Assembly (NCBI RefSeq): GCF_001650635.1
Contig: NZ_LWQU01000141.1
Location: 62,001 to 126,000, forward strand
Source of the DNA: Magnetospirillum moscoviense
Lineage (GTDB): Bacteria; Pseudomonadota; Alphaproteobacteria; Rhodospirillales; Magnetospirillaceae
Length of the DNA: 64,000 bases
Reading direction: 5' to 3'
Below are positions 1-10,514 of this stretch, piece after piece. Each line of letters begins with the position of its first letter. Positions within the stretch are counted from its first letter, which is position 1. Both the position numbers and the translations under genes were made by a program. A model generated the notes under the pieces. It was not told the origin of the DNA, did not search any database, and saw nothing but the letters and a program-made list of their open reading frames with translations.

Positions 1-1
1 G

Positions 2-1263
<1,262 letters not shown>

Positions 1264-1264
<1 letters not shown>

Positions 1265-1441
1265 AGAAGTCCTTCGCTTCGATCGGGGTGCCTTTTCTTG
1301 TTTGGCGTCCGCTATAAGGCGAGCAGGGCTCGCCGCAGCGCGGGGAAACGACCGGAACCCGCGCGGAAAGCTTGCTTGAGCACGGGTTCACCCAACAAAA
1401 ATCGGGGAAAAGTACACCGAGGCGAAGCCGAGGGACTTTTT
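1264..1441. repeat. imperfect inverted repeat between pgi and next gene
   Basis: Bases 1264-1297 read rightward and bases 1407-1441 read on the other strand are about 35-base imperfect copies. Shared blocks include AAGTCC, TCG, CTTCG, CGG and TTTTC, roughly three quarters identical. Between the arms lies a perfect 7-bp hairpin, GGCGAGC-AGG-GCTCGCC, at 1318-1334. The arms end in A/T runs on the outside. It may be a pair of opposed terminators for pgi and the convergent gene, or the remains of a small palindromic repeat element. No ORF of note lies inside. Confidence 0.5.
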
Positions 1442-1455
1442 CACGGACAACGGGG

Positions 1456-1860
1456 TCAGTGATGGACCAGGGTCTCGGCCTTGTCCATGACCCGGCGCCA
1501 CATCAGCCAGGCGATCGAGGGTAGCATCAGGGTCAGGCCCAGGCGGGCAAAGACGGCGCTGGCGCCGTTGCGTTCGCCCGATAGCAAGATGGTGTCGGCG
1601 CAGGCGAAGCGCTGCGAGAACTCGCCCTCGCAACTGGCCAGGCGTTCCTTGACCGCCGGCGAGCGGTGATGTTCCAGCGCGTTGGGGCTTAGTTCCGACA
1701 GCATGGCCTGGCCGACCACGCCGATCCACGCACAGCACAAGATCGCCAGCACCTGGCCCAAAAGGCGCAAGCGGTGATGGAGGCGTTCCAGTGGATGGAT
1801 GCGGTGGGTCACGTTGCCAAGCCTTCTGCTGACAATCGGAGTTTCTCTCCAGGTCGTCAT
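1456..1860 (-). CDS. small membrane protein of unknown function
   Basis: I do not recognise this 134-residue protein. It has two clear hydrophobic stretches: one near residues 30-55 (LLGQVLAILCCAWIGVVGQA) and one near the C terminus (VFARLGLTLMLPSIAWLMW). Between them is a roughly 45-residue, probably periplasmic, loop with two cysteines (LASCEGEFSQRFACAD) that could form a disulfide. I chose ATG 1860; a TTG at 1887 would add nine residues. The start lies 35 bases beyond the stop of dnaE2 on the same strand, so it could be read through from the SOS cassette, although an A/T-rich gap could hold its own promoter. Confidence 0.55.
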   Translation of the reverse strand: MTTWRETPIVSRRLGNVTHRIHPLERLHHRLRLLGQVLAILCCAWIGVVGQAMLSELSPNALEHHRSPAVKERLASCEGEFSQRFACADTILLSGERNGASAVFARLGLTLMLPSIAWLMWRRVMDKAETLVHH

Positions 1861-1894
1861 TATGCCGTTTTTTGGCGATTTTCGCAAGTTTAGC

Positions 1895-4800
1895 CTAACA
1901 GAAGTCGCGCGAGCGCGGCACCAGCAGGCCCAGCGCCCCGGTCATGTCCAGGATGGTCTTGGCGACGACGTGGACCACCGGGCCTTCGCGCTGGATGGTG
2001 CCGTCGATGCGCAGCAATCGCCCGGTCAGCACCGCCTTGCGCGCCGCCTCGAACATTGTCGGCCACACCACGATGTTGGCGATGCCGCTTTCATCTTCCA
2101 GCGTCAGGAAGATCACGCCGCTGGCGGTGCCGGGGCGCTGGCGCACCAGCACCAGGCCGGCCACGGCGATGCGCCCACCCTGACGCCGGGCCAGATCGGC
2201 CGCCGGCCTGACGCCGGCACTATCCAGGTTGGGGCGCAGCAGGGCCAACGGATGCGCCTTCAGCGACAGGCGCAGGCTGGCGTAATCGTGCACCACCTCT
2301 TCGCCCAATCCCATGGTCGGCAGGCTGACCGCCGGCTCACGGGACGGTGCCGCCGCCAGTGCCGCCAGCAGCGGCGGCGGCGGCGCGGTCAGGGCCTTGG
2401 CCTGCCACAGGGCGTCGCGGCGCGACAGCTTCAGCGAGCCGAAGGCGTCGGCGCGGGCCAGGCGTTCCAGTTCGGGCCGGGTCAGGCCGGTGCGGGCGAC
2501 CAGATCGGCAAACGAGCCATAGGGCCGCCTTGCCGCCAGGCGCCGGCCGCCGGCCTGGGGCAATCCGTCGATCTGGCGAAGGCCCAGCCGCAGGGCCAGG
2601 CCACCGCCCTTCCGTTCTTCCAGGCGATTGTCCCAGTCGCTGGCCGAGACATCGACCGAGCGGACCTCGATGCCGTGATCCTGGGCGTCGCGCACGATCT
2701 GGGCCGGGGCGTAGAACCCCATCGGCTGGCTGTTGAGCAGGGCGCAGGCGAACGCCGCCGGGTGATGGCATTTCAGCCAGGCCGAGACATAGACCAGATG
2801 GGCGAAGCTGGCGGCGTGGGATTCCGGGAAGCCGTATTCGGCGAAGCCCTCGATCTGGCGAAACACCCGCTCGGCGAATTCGTCGGTATAGCCGCGTTCC
2901 CGCATGCCGGTGATCAGCTTGTCACGGAAGCGCCCGACCTGGCCGGTGCGACAGAAGGCGGCCATCGAGCGGCGCAATTGGTCGGCCTCGGCCGGGGTGA
3001 AGCCGGCGGCGACGATGGCGATCTGCATCACCTGTTCCTGGAACAAAGGCACCCCCAGGGTCTTGCCCAGCACCCGTTCCAGCTCGGGCGAGGGGTACTC
3101 GACCTTTTCCAAGCCCTGACGGCGGCGCAGATAGGGGTGGACCATGTCGCCCTGGATCGGGCCGGGCCGCACGATCGCCACCTCGATGACCAGATCATAG
3201 AAACAGCGGGGTTTCAGACGCGGCAGCATGGTCATCTGAGCCCGGCTTTCCACCTGGAACACCCCGATGGAATCGGCCCTGCCCAGCATGTCGTAAACGG
3301 CGGGGTCTTCGCGCGGCACGGTGGCGAGGTCGATCTCGATGCCGCAATGGTCGGCCAGCAGGGCGAAGGCCTTGCGGATGCAGGTCAGCATGCCAAGGGC
3401 CAGCACATCGACCTTGACCATGCCCAGGGTGTCCAGATCGTCCTTGTCCCATTCGATCACGGTGCGCCCGTCCATGCGGGCGTTCTCGATGGGAACCAGC
3501 TCGTCCAGGCGGTGGCGCGACACCACGAAGCCGCCGACATGCTGCGACAGATGGCGGGGAAAGCCGGTCAGCTGGGCGGCCAGGTCCAGCACCCGGGCCA
3601 GGGCGGGCGAGTCCGGGTCCAGCCCCAGCTCGCGCACGCGGGCCGGGTCGATCGGTTTCGAGGAATAGCCCGAACTGGTCTTGGCCAGGGCGGCGACACT
3701 GTCGTCGGACAGGCCCAGGGCGCGGCCGACCTCGCGCACCGCCGAGCGGGCGCGGTAATGGATCACCGTCGCGGTCAGGCCGGCGCGGTCGCGGCCGTGA
3801 CGGGCATAGATGTGCTGGATCACCTCTTCCCGGCGTTCATGCTCGAAATCGACATCGATGTCGGGCGGCTCGCCCCGCTCGGCCGAGATGAAACGCTCGA
3901 ACAAGAGGTCGAAGACGGCCGGATCGACATTGGTGATGCCCAGGCAGAAACACACCGCCGAATTGGCCGCCGAGCCCCGGCCCTGGCACAGGATGCCCTG
4001 CTGGCGGGCGAAGCGGACGATGCCCTCGACGGTCAGGAAATAGGGGGCGAAGCCCAACTGGCCGATCAGCGCCATCTCGTGGGCCAGGGCGGCCTGGACC
4101 TTGGCCGGGATGCCGGTCGGATAACGCTGTGCCGCCCCCGCCGCGACCAGGCGCGCCAAGCGCTGGTGCGGGGTCTGGCCGTCGCCTTCCTCCTCGTCGG
4201 GATATTCATAGCGCAACTGGTCCAGCGAGAAACGGCACAGAAGGGCGATGTCGGCGGTCCGGGTGATGGCGTCGGGGTGGCGGGCGAACAGGCGGGCCAT
4301 TTCCTCGGGCGGCTTCAGATGGCGCTCGGCATGGGCGGCCAGGGCCCAGCCGGCGGCAGTGATGGTGGTGCCCAGGCGGATACAGGTCAGCACGTCGAGC
4401 AGCGGCCGGCGTTCGGGGACATGCATCAGCACATCGTTGGTGGCGACCAAGGGCGTGGCGCATTGGCCGGCCAGTTCATCAAGGTCAGCCAGGCGGGCGC
4501 GGTCGCGATCGTCGAAGCGGCGGCTGGCGGCCAGGAACACCCGGCCGGGCCGGTCGCGGCCCCAGGCCGCCAGTTCGGCGGCGAAATCAGCATCGGGATC
4601 GGGGGGCGGCAGGGCGATCAAAACCTGGCCGTCGGCATGGTCGGCCAACTCGGCGCGGGTGAAGGCGCAAGACCCCTTGTCGGCGCGCCTGCGCCCCAGG
4701 GTCAACAGCCGGGTCAGCCGGCCCCAGGCGGCGCGGTCGGTGGGCAGGCACAGCATGGCCATGCCGTCGGTGGGTTCAAGCCGGGCACCGGGCAGAAGGC

Positions 4801-4981
4801 GGATGCCGGCTTGGCGGGCCGCCCCGTGGGCGCGCACGATGCCGGCCACCGAATTGCGGTCGGTGACCGCCAGCGCCGACAGCCCCAGGGCGGCGGCGGC
4901 ACTGGCCAATTCGTCGGGATGCGAGGCGCCGTGCAGGAAGCTGTAATTGCTGGTGACCTGCAGCTCGCAATACTGGGTCAT
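1895..4981 (-). CDS. dnaE2: error-prone DNA polymerase DnaE2
   Basis: This is a C-family polymerase for SOS-induced translesion synthesis and mutagenesis, working with ImuA and ImuB. It is 1028 residues, the usual DnaE2 length. The N terminus has a PHP domain (YCELQVTSNYSFLHGASHP at residues 3-21). The palm aspartates are present in PDIDVDFEHERRE, and VIEVAIVRPGPIQG and LFQEQVMQIA follow. A C-terminal OB-fold segment (GVIFLTLEDESGIANIVVW) is also present. I chose ATG 4981 because homology starts at MTQYCELQ; the open frame runs on upstream but those codons overlap imuB out of frame. No good ribosome-binding site precedes the ATG; instead a perfect hairpin abuts it. It is the last gene of the LexA-controlled cassette. 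Confidence 0.95.
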   Translation of the reverse strand: MTQYCELQVTSNYSFLHGASHPDELASAAAALGLSALAVTDRNSVAGIVRAHGAARQAGIRLLPGARLEPTDGMAMLCLPTDRAAWGRLTRLLTLGRRRADKGSCAFTRAELADHADGQVLIALPPPDPDADFAAELAAWGRDRPGRVFLAASRRFDDRDRARLADLDELAGQCATPLVATNDVLMHVPERRPLLDVLTCIRLGTTITAAGWALAAHAERHLKPPEEMARLFARHPDAITRTADIALLCRFSLDQLRYEYPDEEEGDGQTPHQRLARLVAAGAAQRYPTGIPAKVQAALAHEMALIGQLGFAPYFLTVEGIVRFARQQGILCQGRGSAANSAVCFCLGITNVDPAVFDLLFERFISAERGEPPDIDVDFEHERREEVIQHIYARHGRDRAGLTATVIHYRARSAVREVGRALGLSDDSVAALAKTSSGYSSKPIDPARVRELGLDPDSPALARVLDLAAQLTGFPRHLSQHVGGFVVSRHRLDELVPIENARMDGRTVIEWDKDDLDTLGMVKVDVLALGMLTCIRKAFALLADHCGIEIDLATVPREDPAVYDMLGRADSIGVFQVESRAQMTMLPRLKPRCFYDLVIEVAIVRPGPIQGDMVHPYLRRRQGLEKVEYPSPELERVLGKTLGVPLFQEQVMQIAIVAAGFTPAEADQLRRSMAAFCRTGQVGRFRDKLITGMRERGYTDEFAERVFRQIEGFAEYGFPESHAASFAHLVYVSAWLKCHHPAAFACALLNSQPMGFYAPAQIVRDAQDHGIEVRSVDVSASDWDNRLEERKGGGLALRLGLRQIDGLPQAGGRRLAARRPYGSFADLVARTGLTRPELERLARADAFGSLKLSRRDALWQAKALTAPPPPLLAALAAAPSREPAVSLPTMGLGEEVVHDYASLRLSLKAHPLALLRPNLDSAGVRPAADLARRQGGRIAVAGLVLVRQRPGTASGVIFLTLEDESGIANIVVWPTMFEAARKAVLTGRLLRIDGTIQREGPVVHVVAKTILDMTGALGLLVPRSRDFC

Positions 4982-4984
4982 GTT

Positions 4985-5008
4985 GACGAACCGATAAGTC
5001 GGTTCGTC
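4985..5008. repeat. perfect hairpin just upstream of dnaE2 start
   Basis: The arms GACGAACCGA and TCGGTTCGTC are perfect 10-bp complements around a TAAG loop (CTTA on the dnaE2 strand). The hairpin starts 4 bases before the dnaE2 ATG, where a ribosome-binding site should lie, so it could limit dnaE2 translation. A related hairpin with compensated base pairs occurs at 50451-50466. Confidence 0.75.
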
Positions 5009-5139
5009 GGATTGCCCTCGCCGGGCGGGCGCATCCGCGCCCTTGTGGGCGAAGCCCACCCTCGGCAAGCCTCGGGCCGCCCTGTTGGGCGTTGTTTCGC
5101 CCCTGAGGGGCGGCACGGCCGCGGCCGCAATGGCCGCAG

Positions 5140-5188
5140 GATGCCGGCGCGCAAGTCGGGTGCATTGAATATTGCGCGCGCCGGCATC
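5140..5188. repeat. GC-rich hairpin in the imuB-dnaE2 gap
   Basis: GATGCCGGCGCGCAA at 5140-5154 pairs with TTGCGCGCGCCGGCATC at 5172-5188, with a two-base bulge, around a loop of 17 bases. The right arm covers the imuB stop codon. A smaller hairpin, GCGGCC-GCAAT-GGCCGC, sits at 5121-5137. The 205-base gap between imuB and dnaE2 is therefore highly structured and could act as a partial terminator or an RNA-processing element. There is no U-tract. Confidence 0.6.
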
Positions 5189-6692
5189 AAGACACCAACC
5201 CATGCAGGAACCAGCGAGGCGGCGGGTCGGCGCCGAACCAGCCTTCGCGGTACAGCCAGAAGCGCTGGCCGGTCTCGTCCTCGACGCAGTAATAGTCGCG
5301 GGTCGGCGTATGCTCCTTCCACCAGGCATCGGCGATGCGCTCGGGGCCGTCGGCAAGGCGGATGCGGTGGGTGGTACGGCGCCAGCGAAACAGCACCGGC
5401 GGGTTGTCGGGGATGGGGGCGACGGCCTCGACCGGCTCGGGCGGGTCGAACAGGCGGATCGGGCGTCGGCCCACCGGCCAACTTGCCTGCGGGTCGAAGC
5501 GGGCCAACGGCGGACAGCGCAGCACCGCCTGTTCCGGCACATGGCTGGAATGGGGCAACAGCCGCGCCACCCGGCCATCGCCCAGCCGGGCGGTCAGGGC
5601 GTCGAACAGGCGGGCGCACCGGGCCTGGCCGTCGGCGGCGGCGGCGCTGGCGGCGCCCAGCCGGGCCTGTTCCGGGGCCAAGGCGGCCAGGCCCAATGCC
5701 GCCACGGCGATGGTCTCGATGCCGAAGCCGGCATCCAGGCTGTCGAGCTGGGGGCGCAGCAGCTTCAGCAGATGGGGCGCGTCGCGGCTGGGCCGCCCGG
5801 TGCCGACGCTCAGACGCAGCACCGCCGCATCGACGCGGAACAGGCTGACCTCGATCCGCCTAAGGCCCATCTCCTCGCCATCCAGGCGGCGGCACAATTC
5901 GGCCAGCAGGCCTTCCAGCGCCGCTTCCACCGCCTCGGTGCGGCCGATCGGTTCGGCGAAGGCGCGCTGGACCCGGTGGGGGGCGACCGGGGCCAGGGGC
6001 GAGATCGGCTCGGGCAGGTCGCCCAACGCCTGGTCCAGGCGGCGGCCCGGTTCGGGGCCGAAGCGGGCCGCCAGCGGCGCGCGGGCCATGCCCAACAGGT
6101 CGCCGATCACCCGCAGGCCCACCGCCTCCAGCCCGGCGATGGTGGCGCCGTTCAGCCGCAGGGCGGCCAGCGGCAGCGGCGCCAGGGCGTCGCGCGGTCG
6201 GCCGGGCGGCAGGATCGGGGAATTACCCCGGCCGTGATGGGCCCAGGCCCAGGCCGCCCCGGGAGTGTCGGCGATGGCGGCCCGCACGCTAAAACCCTGG
6301 CGCGTCAGCCGGGCGGTCAGGTCGGCCAGCAGGCCAGCCTCACCGTCCCACAGATGGGCGCAGCCGGTGATGTCCAGCCACAGGCCGTGGTCGGCCGGGG
6401 CTGCCAGCGGGCTATAGCGGGTGCACCAGTCCGACAATCCCTCCAGCAGGCGCTGGTCGGCCATCGGCTGGGCCGGGCGGCTGATCAGGTCGGGGGCCTG
6501 GGCCAGGGAATCGGCCAAGGTGGCGCCCGGGCGCAGGCCGGCCTGGCGGGCCAGCGGGTCCACCGCCACGACGCGCTGGACCTGGCCGGCGGCCATCGTC
6601 AGGGCCAGCGGCCTATCCGGCGGCGCGCAGCCAGTGCGGCGCAACCGCTCGGTCGCCAGATCCGGCAGCCAGACGAAGATTACCCGTCGCAT
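5187..6692 (-). CDS. imuB: ImuB, inactive Y-family polymerase-like protein
   Basis: ImuB is the non-catalytic Y-family paralogue that recruits DnaE2 to the replication clamp during SOS mutagenesis. The 501-residue protein starts RRVIFVWLPDLATERLRR. Where active Y-family enzymes have a S-[IV]-D-E block, it carries WLDITGCAHLWDGE, without the catalytic Asp-Glu pair, as is usual for ImuB. The C-terminal part contains the typical WWKEHTPTRDYYCVEDETG stretch. I preferred ATG 6692 (GGAG seven bases upstream) over ATG 6707. The start lies inside the end of imuA (80-base overlap), implying translational coupling. Confidence 0.93.
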   Translation of the reverse strand: MRRVIFVWLPDLATERLRRTGCAPPDRPLALTMAAGQVQRVVAVDPLARQAGLRPGATLADSLAQAPDLISRPAQPMADQRLLEGLSDWCTRYSPLAAPADHGLWLDITGCAHLWDGEAGLLADLTARLTRQGFSVRAAIADTPGAAWAWAHHGRGNSPILPPGRPRDALAPLPLAALRLNGATIAGLEAVGLRVIGDLLGMARAPLAARFGPEPGRRLDQALGDLPEPISPLAPVAPHRVQRAFAEPIGRTEAVEAALEGLLAELCRRLDGEEMGLRRIEVSLFRVDAAVLRLSVGTGRPSRDAPHLLKLLRPQLDSLDAGFGIETIAVAALGLAALAPEQARLGAASAAAADGQARCARLFDALTARLGDGRVARLLPHSSHVPEQAVLRCPPLARFDPQASWPVGRRPIRLFDPPEPVEAVAPIPDNPPVLFRWRRTTHRIRLADGPERIADAWWKEHTPTRDYYCVEDETGQRFWLYREGWFGADPPPRWFLHGLVS

Positions 6693-7332
6693 CAAACCAC
6701 TCCACATCCCAGGACAAGGCGGAATCGGCGGCCAGGGCGGTGCCCCGGCAGCGGGTCAGGGCCAGCCGCCACACCGCCCGGCCCGGCGCCGGGGCATGGG
6801 CGTCGGTCGGTCGCGGATCGACCCGCCAGCGGGTCAGGGCGTTGGGCACCGGTTCGCCGCGATTGAGCAACACCAGCATGGTGCCGCCGGCCTGGGCGGC
6901 CAGATGCAGGCGCCGCGCCGCGATCAGGTCGGGCACCGCCAGCTCGGCGATGATGGCGGCCAGGCCGGGGCAGCGCGCCGCTTCCTCGGCCGCCCACAGG
7001 GCGTCGGCGGGGCGTCGGGCCTGAACCGTCACCAGTCGGCGCGGCGGCAAGCCCAGGGCGGCCAGGGCCGGGGCATAGGGCAAGGACCCGGCCGCCAGCC
7101 ACAGGACCGGACGGCGCAGCGCCTGGGCGGCCCGGCCCGCCAGCCAGGCGCAAAAGCCCGGCGCGCACGCATCGCCCGGATCGACGACGTCGTGCAGCCC
7201 CCCCAGCGCCAGCCCGCCCCACGGCAGGGCGCGGTCGATGTCGGGCAGACCCAAGGGCAGGGCCTTGTGATCGCCGCCCCGGTCCTGGGGCGCGAAACGG
7301 GCGCGCAATTGGGCGAAATCGGTACTCGACAT
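6613..7332 (-). CDS. imuA: ImuA, SOS mutagenesis cassette protein
   Basis: ImuA is the RecA/SulA-like first member of the imuA-imuB-dnaE2 cassette and is needed for damage-induced mutagenesis. The protein is 239 residues, typical for alphaproteobacterial ImuA. It contains LPLGLPDIDRALPWGGLALGGLHDV near residues 26-50, followed by an Ala/Leu-rich core (PVLWLAAGSLPYAPALAALG). The identification rests on this block plus its position directly upstream of imuB. The gene starts about 25 bases downstream of a LexA box and is the promoter-proximal gene of the operon. The short leader between the deduced transcription start and the ATG is only about 20 bases. Confidence 0.9.
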   Translation of the reverse strand: MSSTDFAQLRARFAPQDRGGDHKALPLGLPDIDRALPWGGLALGGLHDVVDPGDACAPGFCAWLAGRAAQALRRPVLWLAAGSLPYAPALAALGLPPRRLVTVQARRPADALWAAEEAARCPGLAAIIAELAVPDLIAARRLHLAAQAGGTMLVLLNRGEPVPNALTRWRVDPRPTDAHAPAPGRAVWRLALTRCRGTALAADSALSWDVEWFDATGNLRLAAGSGDRAVAPHWLRAAG

Positions 7333-7356
7333 GGCGGCTCACGCATTTTGTTCACG

Positions 7357-7371
7357 GAACATTCTTCGAAC
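7357..7371 (-). promoter_or_regulatory. LexA box over the imuA promoter
   Basis: On the minus strand the site reads GTTC-GAAGAAT-GTTC, an exact match to the alphaproteobacterial SOS box GTTC-N7-GTTC. It overlaps a likely -10 element (AAGAAT at 7366-7361) that is 18 bases from a -35 TTGACT at 7390-7385. LexA bound here would block the -10 region of imuA-imuB-dnaE2. The site is also within the imuA/glyQ divergent region but about 45 bases upstream of the glyQ -35. Confidence 0.92.
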
Positions 7372-7411
7372 ATTTTGCCTCTCGAGTCAAGGGGGCTCGA
7401 CACGGGCGCCC

Positions 7412-7440
7412 TTGACCGGAACCGGGGGGCTGGTTAGGGT
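7412..7440 (+). promoter_or_regulatory. sigma-70 type promoter of glyQS
   Basis: TTGACC (7412-7417), a 17-base spacer and TAGGGT (7435-7440) form a plausible housekeeping promoter. Transcription would start near 7447. That rules out the upstream TTG at 7441 as the glyQ start and supports ATG 7483. Confidence 0.55.
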
Positions 7441-7482
7441 TTGCCAGTCCTTTCATCCACCTTCCGAAAGACGGCGATTCTC

Positions 7483-8361
7483 ATGGGTCACAGCGGCACG
7501 AAGAAGCCCAGCTTCCAGCAACTCATCCTGACCCTTCAGAATTTCTGGGCCGAGCAGGGCTGCCTGATCCTGCAGCCCTATGACATGGAAGTGGGCGCCG
7601 GGACCTTCCATCCGGCGACGACCCTGCGGGCCTTGGGGCCTAAACCCTGGAAGTGCGCCTATGTCCAGCCGTCGCGCCGGCCCAAGGATGGCCGCTATGG
7701 CGAGAATCCCAACCGTCTGCAGCATTACTATCAGTATCAGGTCCTGCTGAAGCCCAGCCCGCAGAATTCGCAGGAGCTGTACCTGGAAAGCCTGAAGCGC
7801 CTGGGCATCGACCCGTTGTCGCACGACATCCGCTTCGTCGAGGACGATTGGGAAAGCCCGACGCTCGGCGCCTGGGGCCTGGGCTGGGAAGTGTGGTGCG
7901 ACGGCATGGAGGTGACGCAGTTCACCTATTTCCAGCAAGTGGGCGGCATCGAGTGCGACCCGGTCGCCGTCGAGCTGACCTATGGGCTGGAGCGCCTGGC
8001 CATGTACATCCAGGGCGTCGAGAACGTCTATGACCTGGATTTCAACGGCGACGGCGTTTCCTATGGCGACGTCTTTTTGCAGGCCGAGCAGGAATATTCC
8101 GCCCATAATTTCGAGCATGCCGACACCGACATGCTGTACCAGCACTTCGTCGATGCCGAAAAGGAATGCCAGGCGCTGCTCAGGGCCAATCTGGCGCTGC
8201 CGGCCTATGACCAGTGCATCAAGGCGTCGCATCGTTTCAATCTGCTGGACGCGCGCGGCGTCATCTCGGTGACCGAGCGGCAAAGCTATATCGGCCGGGT
8301 TCGCGCGCTGGCCAAGGCTTGCTGCGAAGGCTGGCTCGCCACCCAGGCGAAGGGGGCCTGA
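7483..8361 (+). CDS. glyQ: glycyl-tRNA synthetase alpha subunit
   Basis: This is the class II catalytic subunit of the bacterial alpha2-beta2 glycyl-tRNA synthetase. It activates glycine with ATP and charges tRNA-Gly together with GlyS. The protein is 292 residues, the normal length, and starts in the family fashion with [19 protein letters not shown]. Class II features include [35 protein letters not shown] and [16 protein letters not shown] chose ATG 7483 because it matches family starts and the promoter lies at 7412-7440. It is followed three bases later by glyS, so the two subunits are co-translated. Confidence 0.97.
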   Translation: MGHSGTKKPSFQQLILTLQNFWAEQGCLILQPYDMEVGAGTFHPATTLRALGPKPWKCAYVQPSRRPKDGRYGENPNRLQHYYQYQVLLKPSPQNSQELYLESLKRLGIDPLSHDIRFVEDDWESPTLGAWGLGWEVWCDGMEVTQFTYFQQVGGIECDPVAVELTYGLERLAMYIQGVENVYDLDFNGDGVSYGDVFLQAEQEYSAHNFEHADTDMLYQHFVDAEKECQALLRANLALPAYDQCIKASHRFNLLDARGVISVTERQSYIGRVRALAKACCEGWLATQAKGA

Positions 8362-8364
8362 CCG

Positions 8365-10437
8365 ATGGCTGAATTGCTGCTGGAAATCTTTTCCGAGGAA
8401 ATCCCCGCCCGCATGCAGGCCGGCGCCGCCTTGTCCTTGCACAAGCTGGTGACCGACGGGCTGACCAAGAACGGCCTGACCTTCGACGCAGCCAAAAGCT
8501 TCGTCACCCCGCGCCGCCTGGTGCTGGTGGTCGAGGGCCTGCCGCTGGCCGGCCCCGACGTGAGGGAAGAACGGCGCGGCCCGCGCGTCGGCGCCCCCGA
8601 GCAGGCGATGGCCGGCTTCCTGGCTTCGACCGGCCTGACGCTGGAGCAGCTGGAAAAGCGCGACACCGGCAAGGGCGAGTTCTGGTTCGCCAATATCGAG
8701 AAGAAGGGCCGCGCCACCGCCTTGGTGATCAAGGAAACGGTCGAGACGGCCATGGCCGAGTTCCCGTGGCCGAAATCCATGCGCTGGGGCGCCAACGCGG
8801 TGCGCTGGGTCCGTCCGATCCAGTCGATCCTGTGCCTGTTCGAAGGCAGCGTGGTGCCGGTCTCGTTCGGTCCGATTTCGGCCGGCGACTCGACCGAGGG
8901 CCATCGCTTCCTGGCCCCGGCCCGCTTCTCGGTCAAGGATTTCGCCGATTACGCCGCCCGGCTGGCCAACGCCAAGGTGATGCTGGACCCGTTCGAGCGC
9001 CGCCACGACATCTTGCGCCAGGCCGAGGCGGCGGTGGCCAAGGAAGGCCTGACCCTGAAGGTCGATGACGGCTTGCTGGCCGAGGTCACCGGACTGGTCG
9101 AATGGCCCACCATCCTGGTCGGCACCATCGATTCCAAGTTCATGGGCGTGCCGGCCGAGGTGCTGATCACCTCGATGCGGGCGCACCAGAAGTACTTCTC
9201 GGCCCTGAAGGTCGACGGCAGCCTGGCGCCGCGCTTCCTGGTCACCTCGAACATGGTGACCGCCGACGGCGGCGTCCAGGTGGTGGCCGGCAACCAGCGC
9301 GTCCTGCGCGCCCGTCTGTCCGACGCCGCCTTCTTCTGGGACACCGACCGCAAGGCCCGGCTGGATGCGCGCCTGCCCAAGCTGGCCGAGCGATTGTTCT
9401 ATGCCAAGCTGGGCACCATGGCCGACAAGGTCGCCCGCATGGTCGAACTGGCCCGCCACCTGACCGCCTTCGTCGCCGATGCCCATGCCAACGACGCGGC
9501 GCGCGCAGCCCTTTTGGCCAAGGCCGACCTGTCGACCGAAATGGTCGGCGAGTTCCCCGAACTGCAGGGCATCATGGGCCGCTATTACGCCCTGCATGAC
9601 GGCGAGAAGCCGGACATCGCCGACGCCATCGCCGCCCATTACTCGCCGCAAGGCCCAAGCGACGGCGTGCCGACTGCGCCGCTGTCGGTGTGTGTCGCCC
9701 TGGCCGACAAGATCGACAGCCTGGTCGGCTTCTTCGGCATCGACGAAAAGCCGACCGGCTCGAAGGACCCGTTCGCGCTGCGCCGCGCCGCACTCGGCAT
9801 CATCCGCCTGGTGGTGGAAAACGGCCTGCGCCTGCCCCTGTTCCAGCTGTTCCAGTTCGCCCACGCCCAGTACGCCCCGGGCCAGCTGAACGGCGAGGCC
9901 AAGATGGTCGCCAACGACCTGTTGGACTTCTTCGCCGACCGCCTGAAGGTGCACCTGAAGGAAAAGGGCGTGCGCCACGATCTGGTCAACGCGGTGTTCA
10001 GCCTGGGCGACGAGGACGATCTGGTCCGCCTGCTGGCCCGGGTCCAGGCCTTGTCGGATTTCCTGGCCTCGGATGACGGCTCGAACCTTCTGGTCGCCTA
10101 TCGCCGCGCCGCCAACATCGTGCGGATCGAGGAAAAGAAGGACGGCGTGTCCTATGCCGGCTCGGCCGACGCCAAGGCCCTGAAGCAGCCCGAGGAAACC
10201 GCCCTGGCGGCGGCCCTGGCCGAGGTTCGCCAGGCGGCGGCCCTGGCCTTGAAGGCGGAAGATTTCTCGACGGCGATGGCGGCTCTTGCAAGGTTGCGCC
10301 GTCCGGTGGATGCTTTCTTTGAAAGCGTGACGGTCAATGCCGACGAACCGGCATTGCGCGTCAACCGTCTGAAGCTTCTGGCCGAGATCGGTGCCGCGCT
10401 GGGCGAGGTGGCCGATTTCTCGAAGGTCGAAGGCTGA
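8365..10437 (+). CDS. glyS: glycyl-tRNA synthetase beta subunit
   Basis: This is the tRNA-binding subunit of heterotetrameric glycyl-tRNA synthetase, 690 residues as expected. It starts [18 protein letters not shown], the standard GlyS N terminus. The HD-like core contains [19 protein letters not shown] and [13 protein letters not shown]. The C-terminal anticodon-binding-like segment ends with [26 protein letters not shown]. It forms an operon with glyQ (three-base gap). A hairpin follows the stop before ppdK. Confidence 0.97.
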   Translation: MAELLLEIFSEEIPARMQAGAALSLHKLVTDGLTKNGLTFDAAKSFVTPRRLVLVVEGLPLAGPDVREERRGPRVGAPEQAMAGFLASTGLTLEQLEKRDTGKGEFWFANIEKKGRATALVIKETVETAMAEFPWPKSMRWGANAVRWVRPIQSILCLFEGSVVPVSFGPISAGDSTEGHRFLAPARFSVKDFADYAARLANAKVMLDPFERRHDILRQAEAAVAKEGLTLKVDDGLLAEVTGLVEWPTILVGTIDSKFMGVPAEVLITSMRAHQKYFSALKVDGSLAPRFLVTSNMVTADGGVQVVAGNQRVLRARLSDAAFFWDTDRKARLDARLPKLAERLFYAKLGTMADKVARMVELARHLTAFVADAHANDAARAALLAKADLSTEMVGEFPELQGIMGRYYALHDGEKPDIADAIAAHYSPQGPSDGVPTAPLSVCVALADKIDSLVGFFGIDEKPTGSKDPFALRRAALGIIRLVVENGLRLPLFQLFQFAHAQYAPGQLNGEAKMVANDLLDFFADRLKVHLKEKGVRHDLVNAVFSLGDEDDLVRLLARVQALSDFLASDDGSNLLVAYRRAANIVRIEEKKDGVSYAGSADAKALKQPEETALAAALAEVRQAAALALKAEDFSTAMAALARLRRPVDAFFESVTVNADEPALRVNRLKLLAEIGAALGEVADFSKVEG

Positions 10438-10451
10438 TCAAAATATCGGAT

Positions 10452-10471
10452 GCGGGGGAACCAACCCCCGC
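10452..10471 (+). other. hairpin between glyS and ppdK
   Basis: GCGGGGG-AACCAA-CCCCCGC forms a perfect 7-bp stem with a six-base loop, 15 bases after the glyS stop. There is no U-tract, so it is more likely a 3'-end stabiliser or weak attenuator than a full intrinsic terminator. Confidence 0.5.
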
Positions 10472-10514
10472 CACCCCTTGGGACGCCGGATAACGCTTAA
10501 GGAAGGGACGTACC

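Noticed and set aside
1799-5848. 1349-codon open frame on the + strand
   Set aside because: It lies antisense to dnaE2 and imuB, which carry clear domain motifs. The + strand product is Gln/Gly/Arg-rich low-information sequence typical of a high-GC shadow frame.
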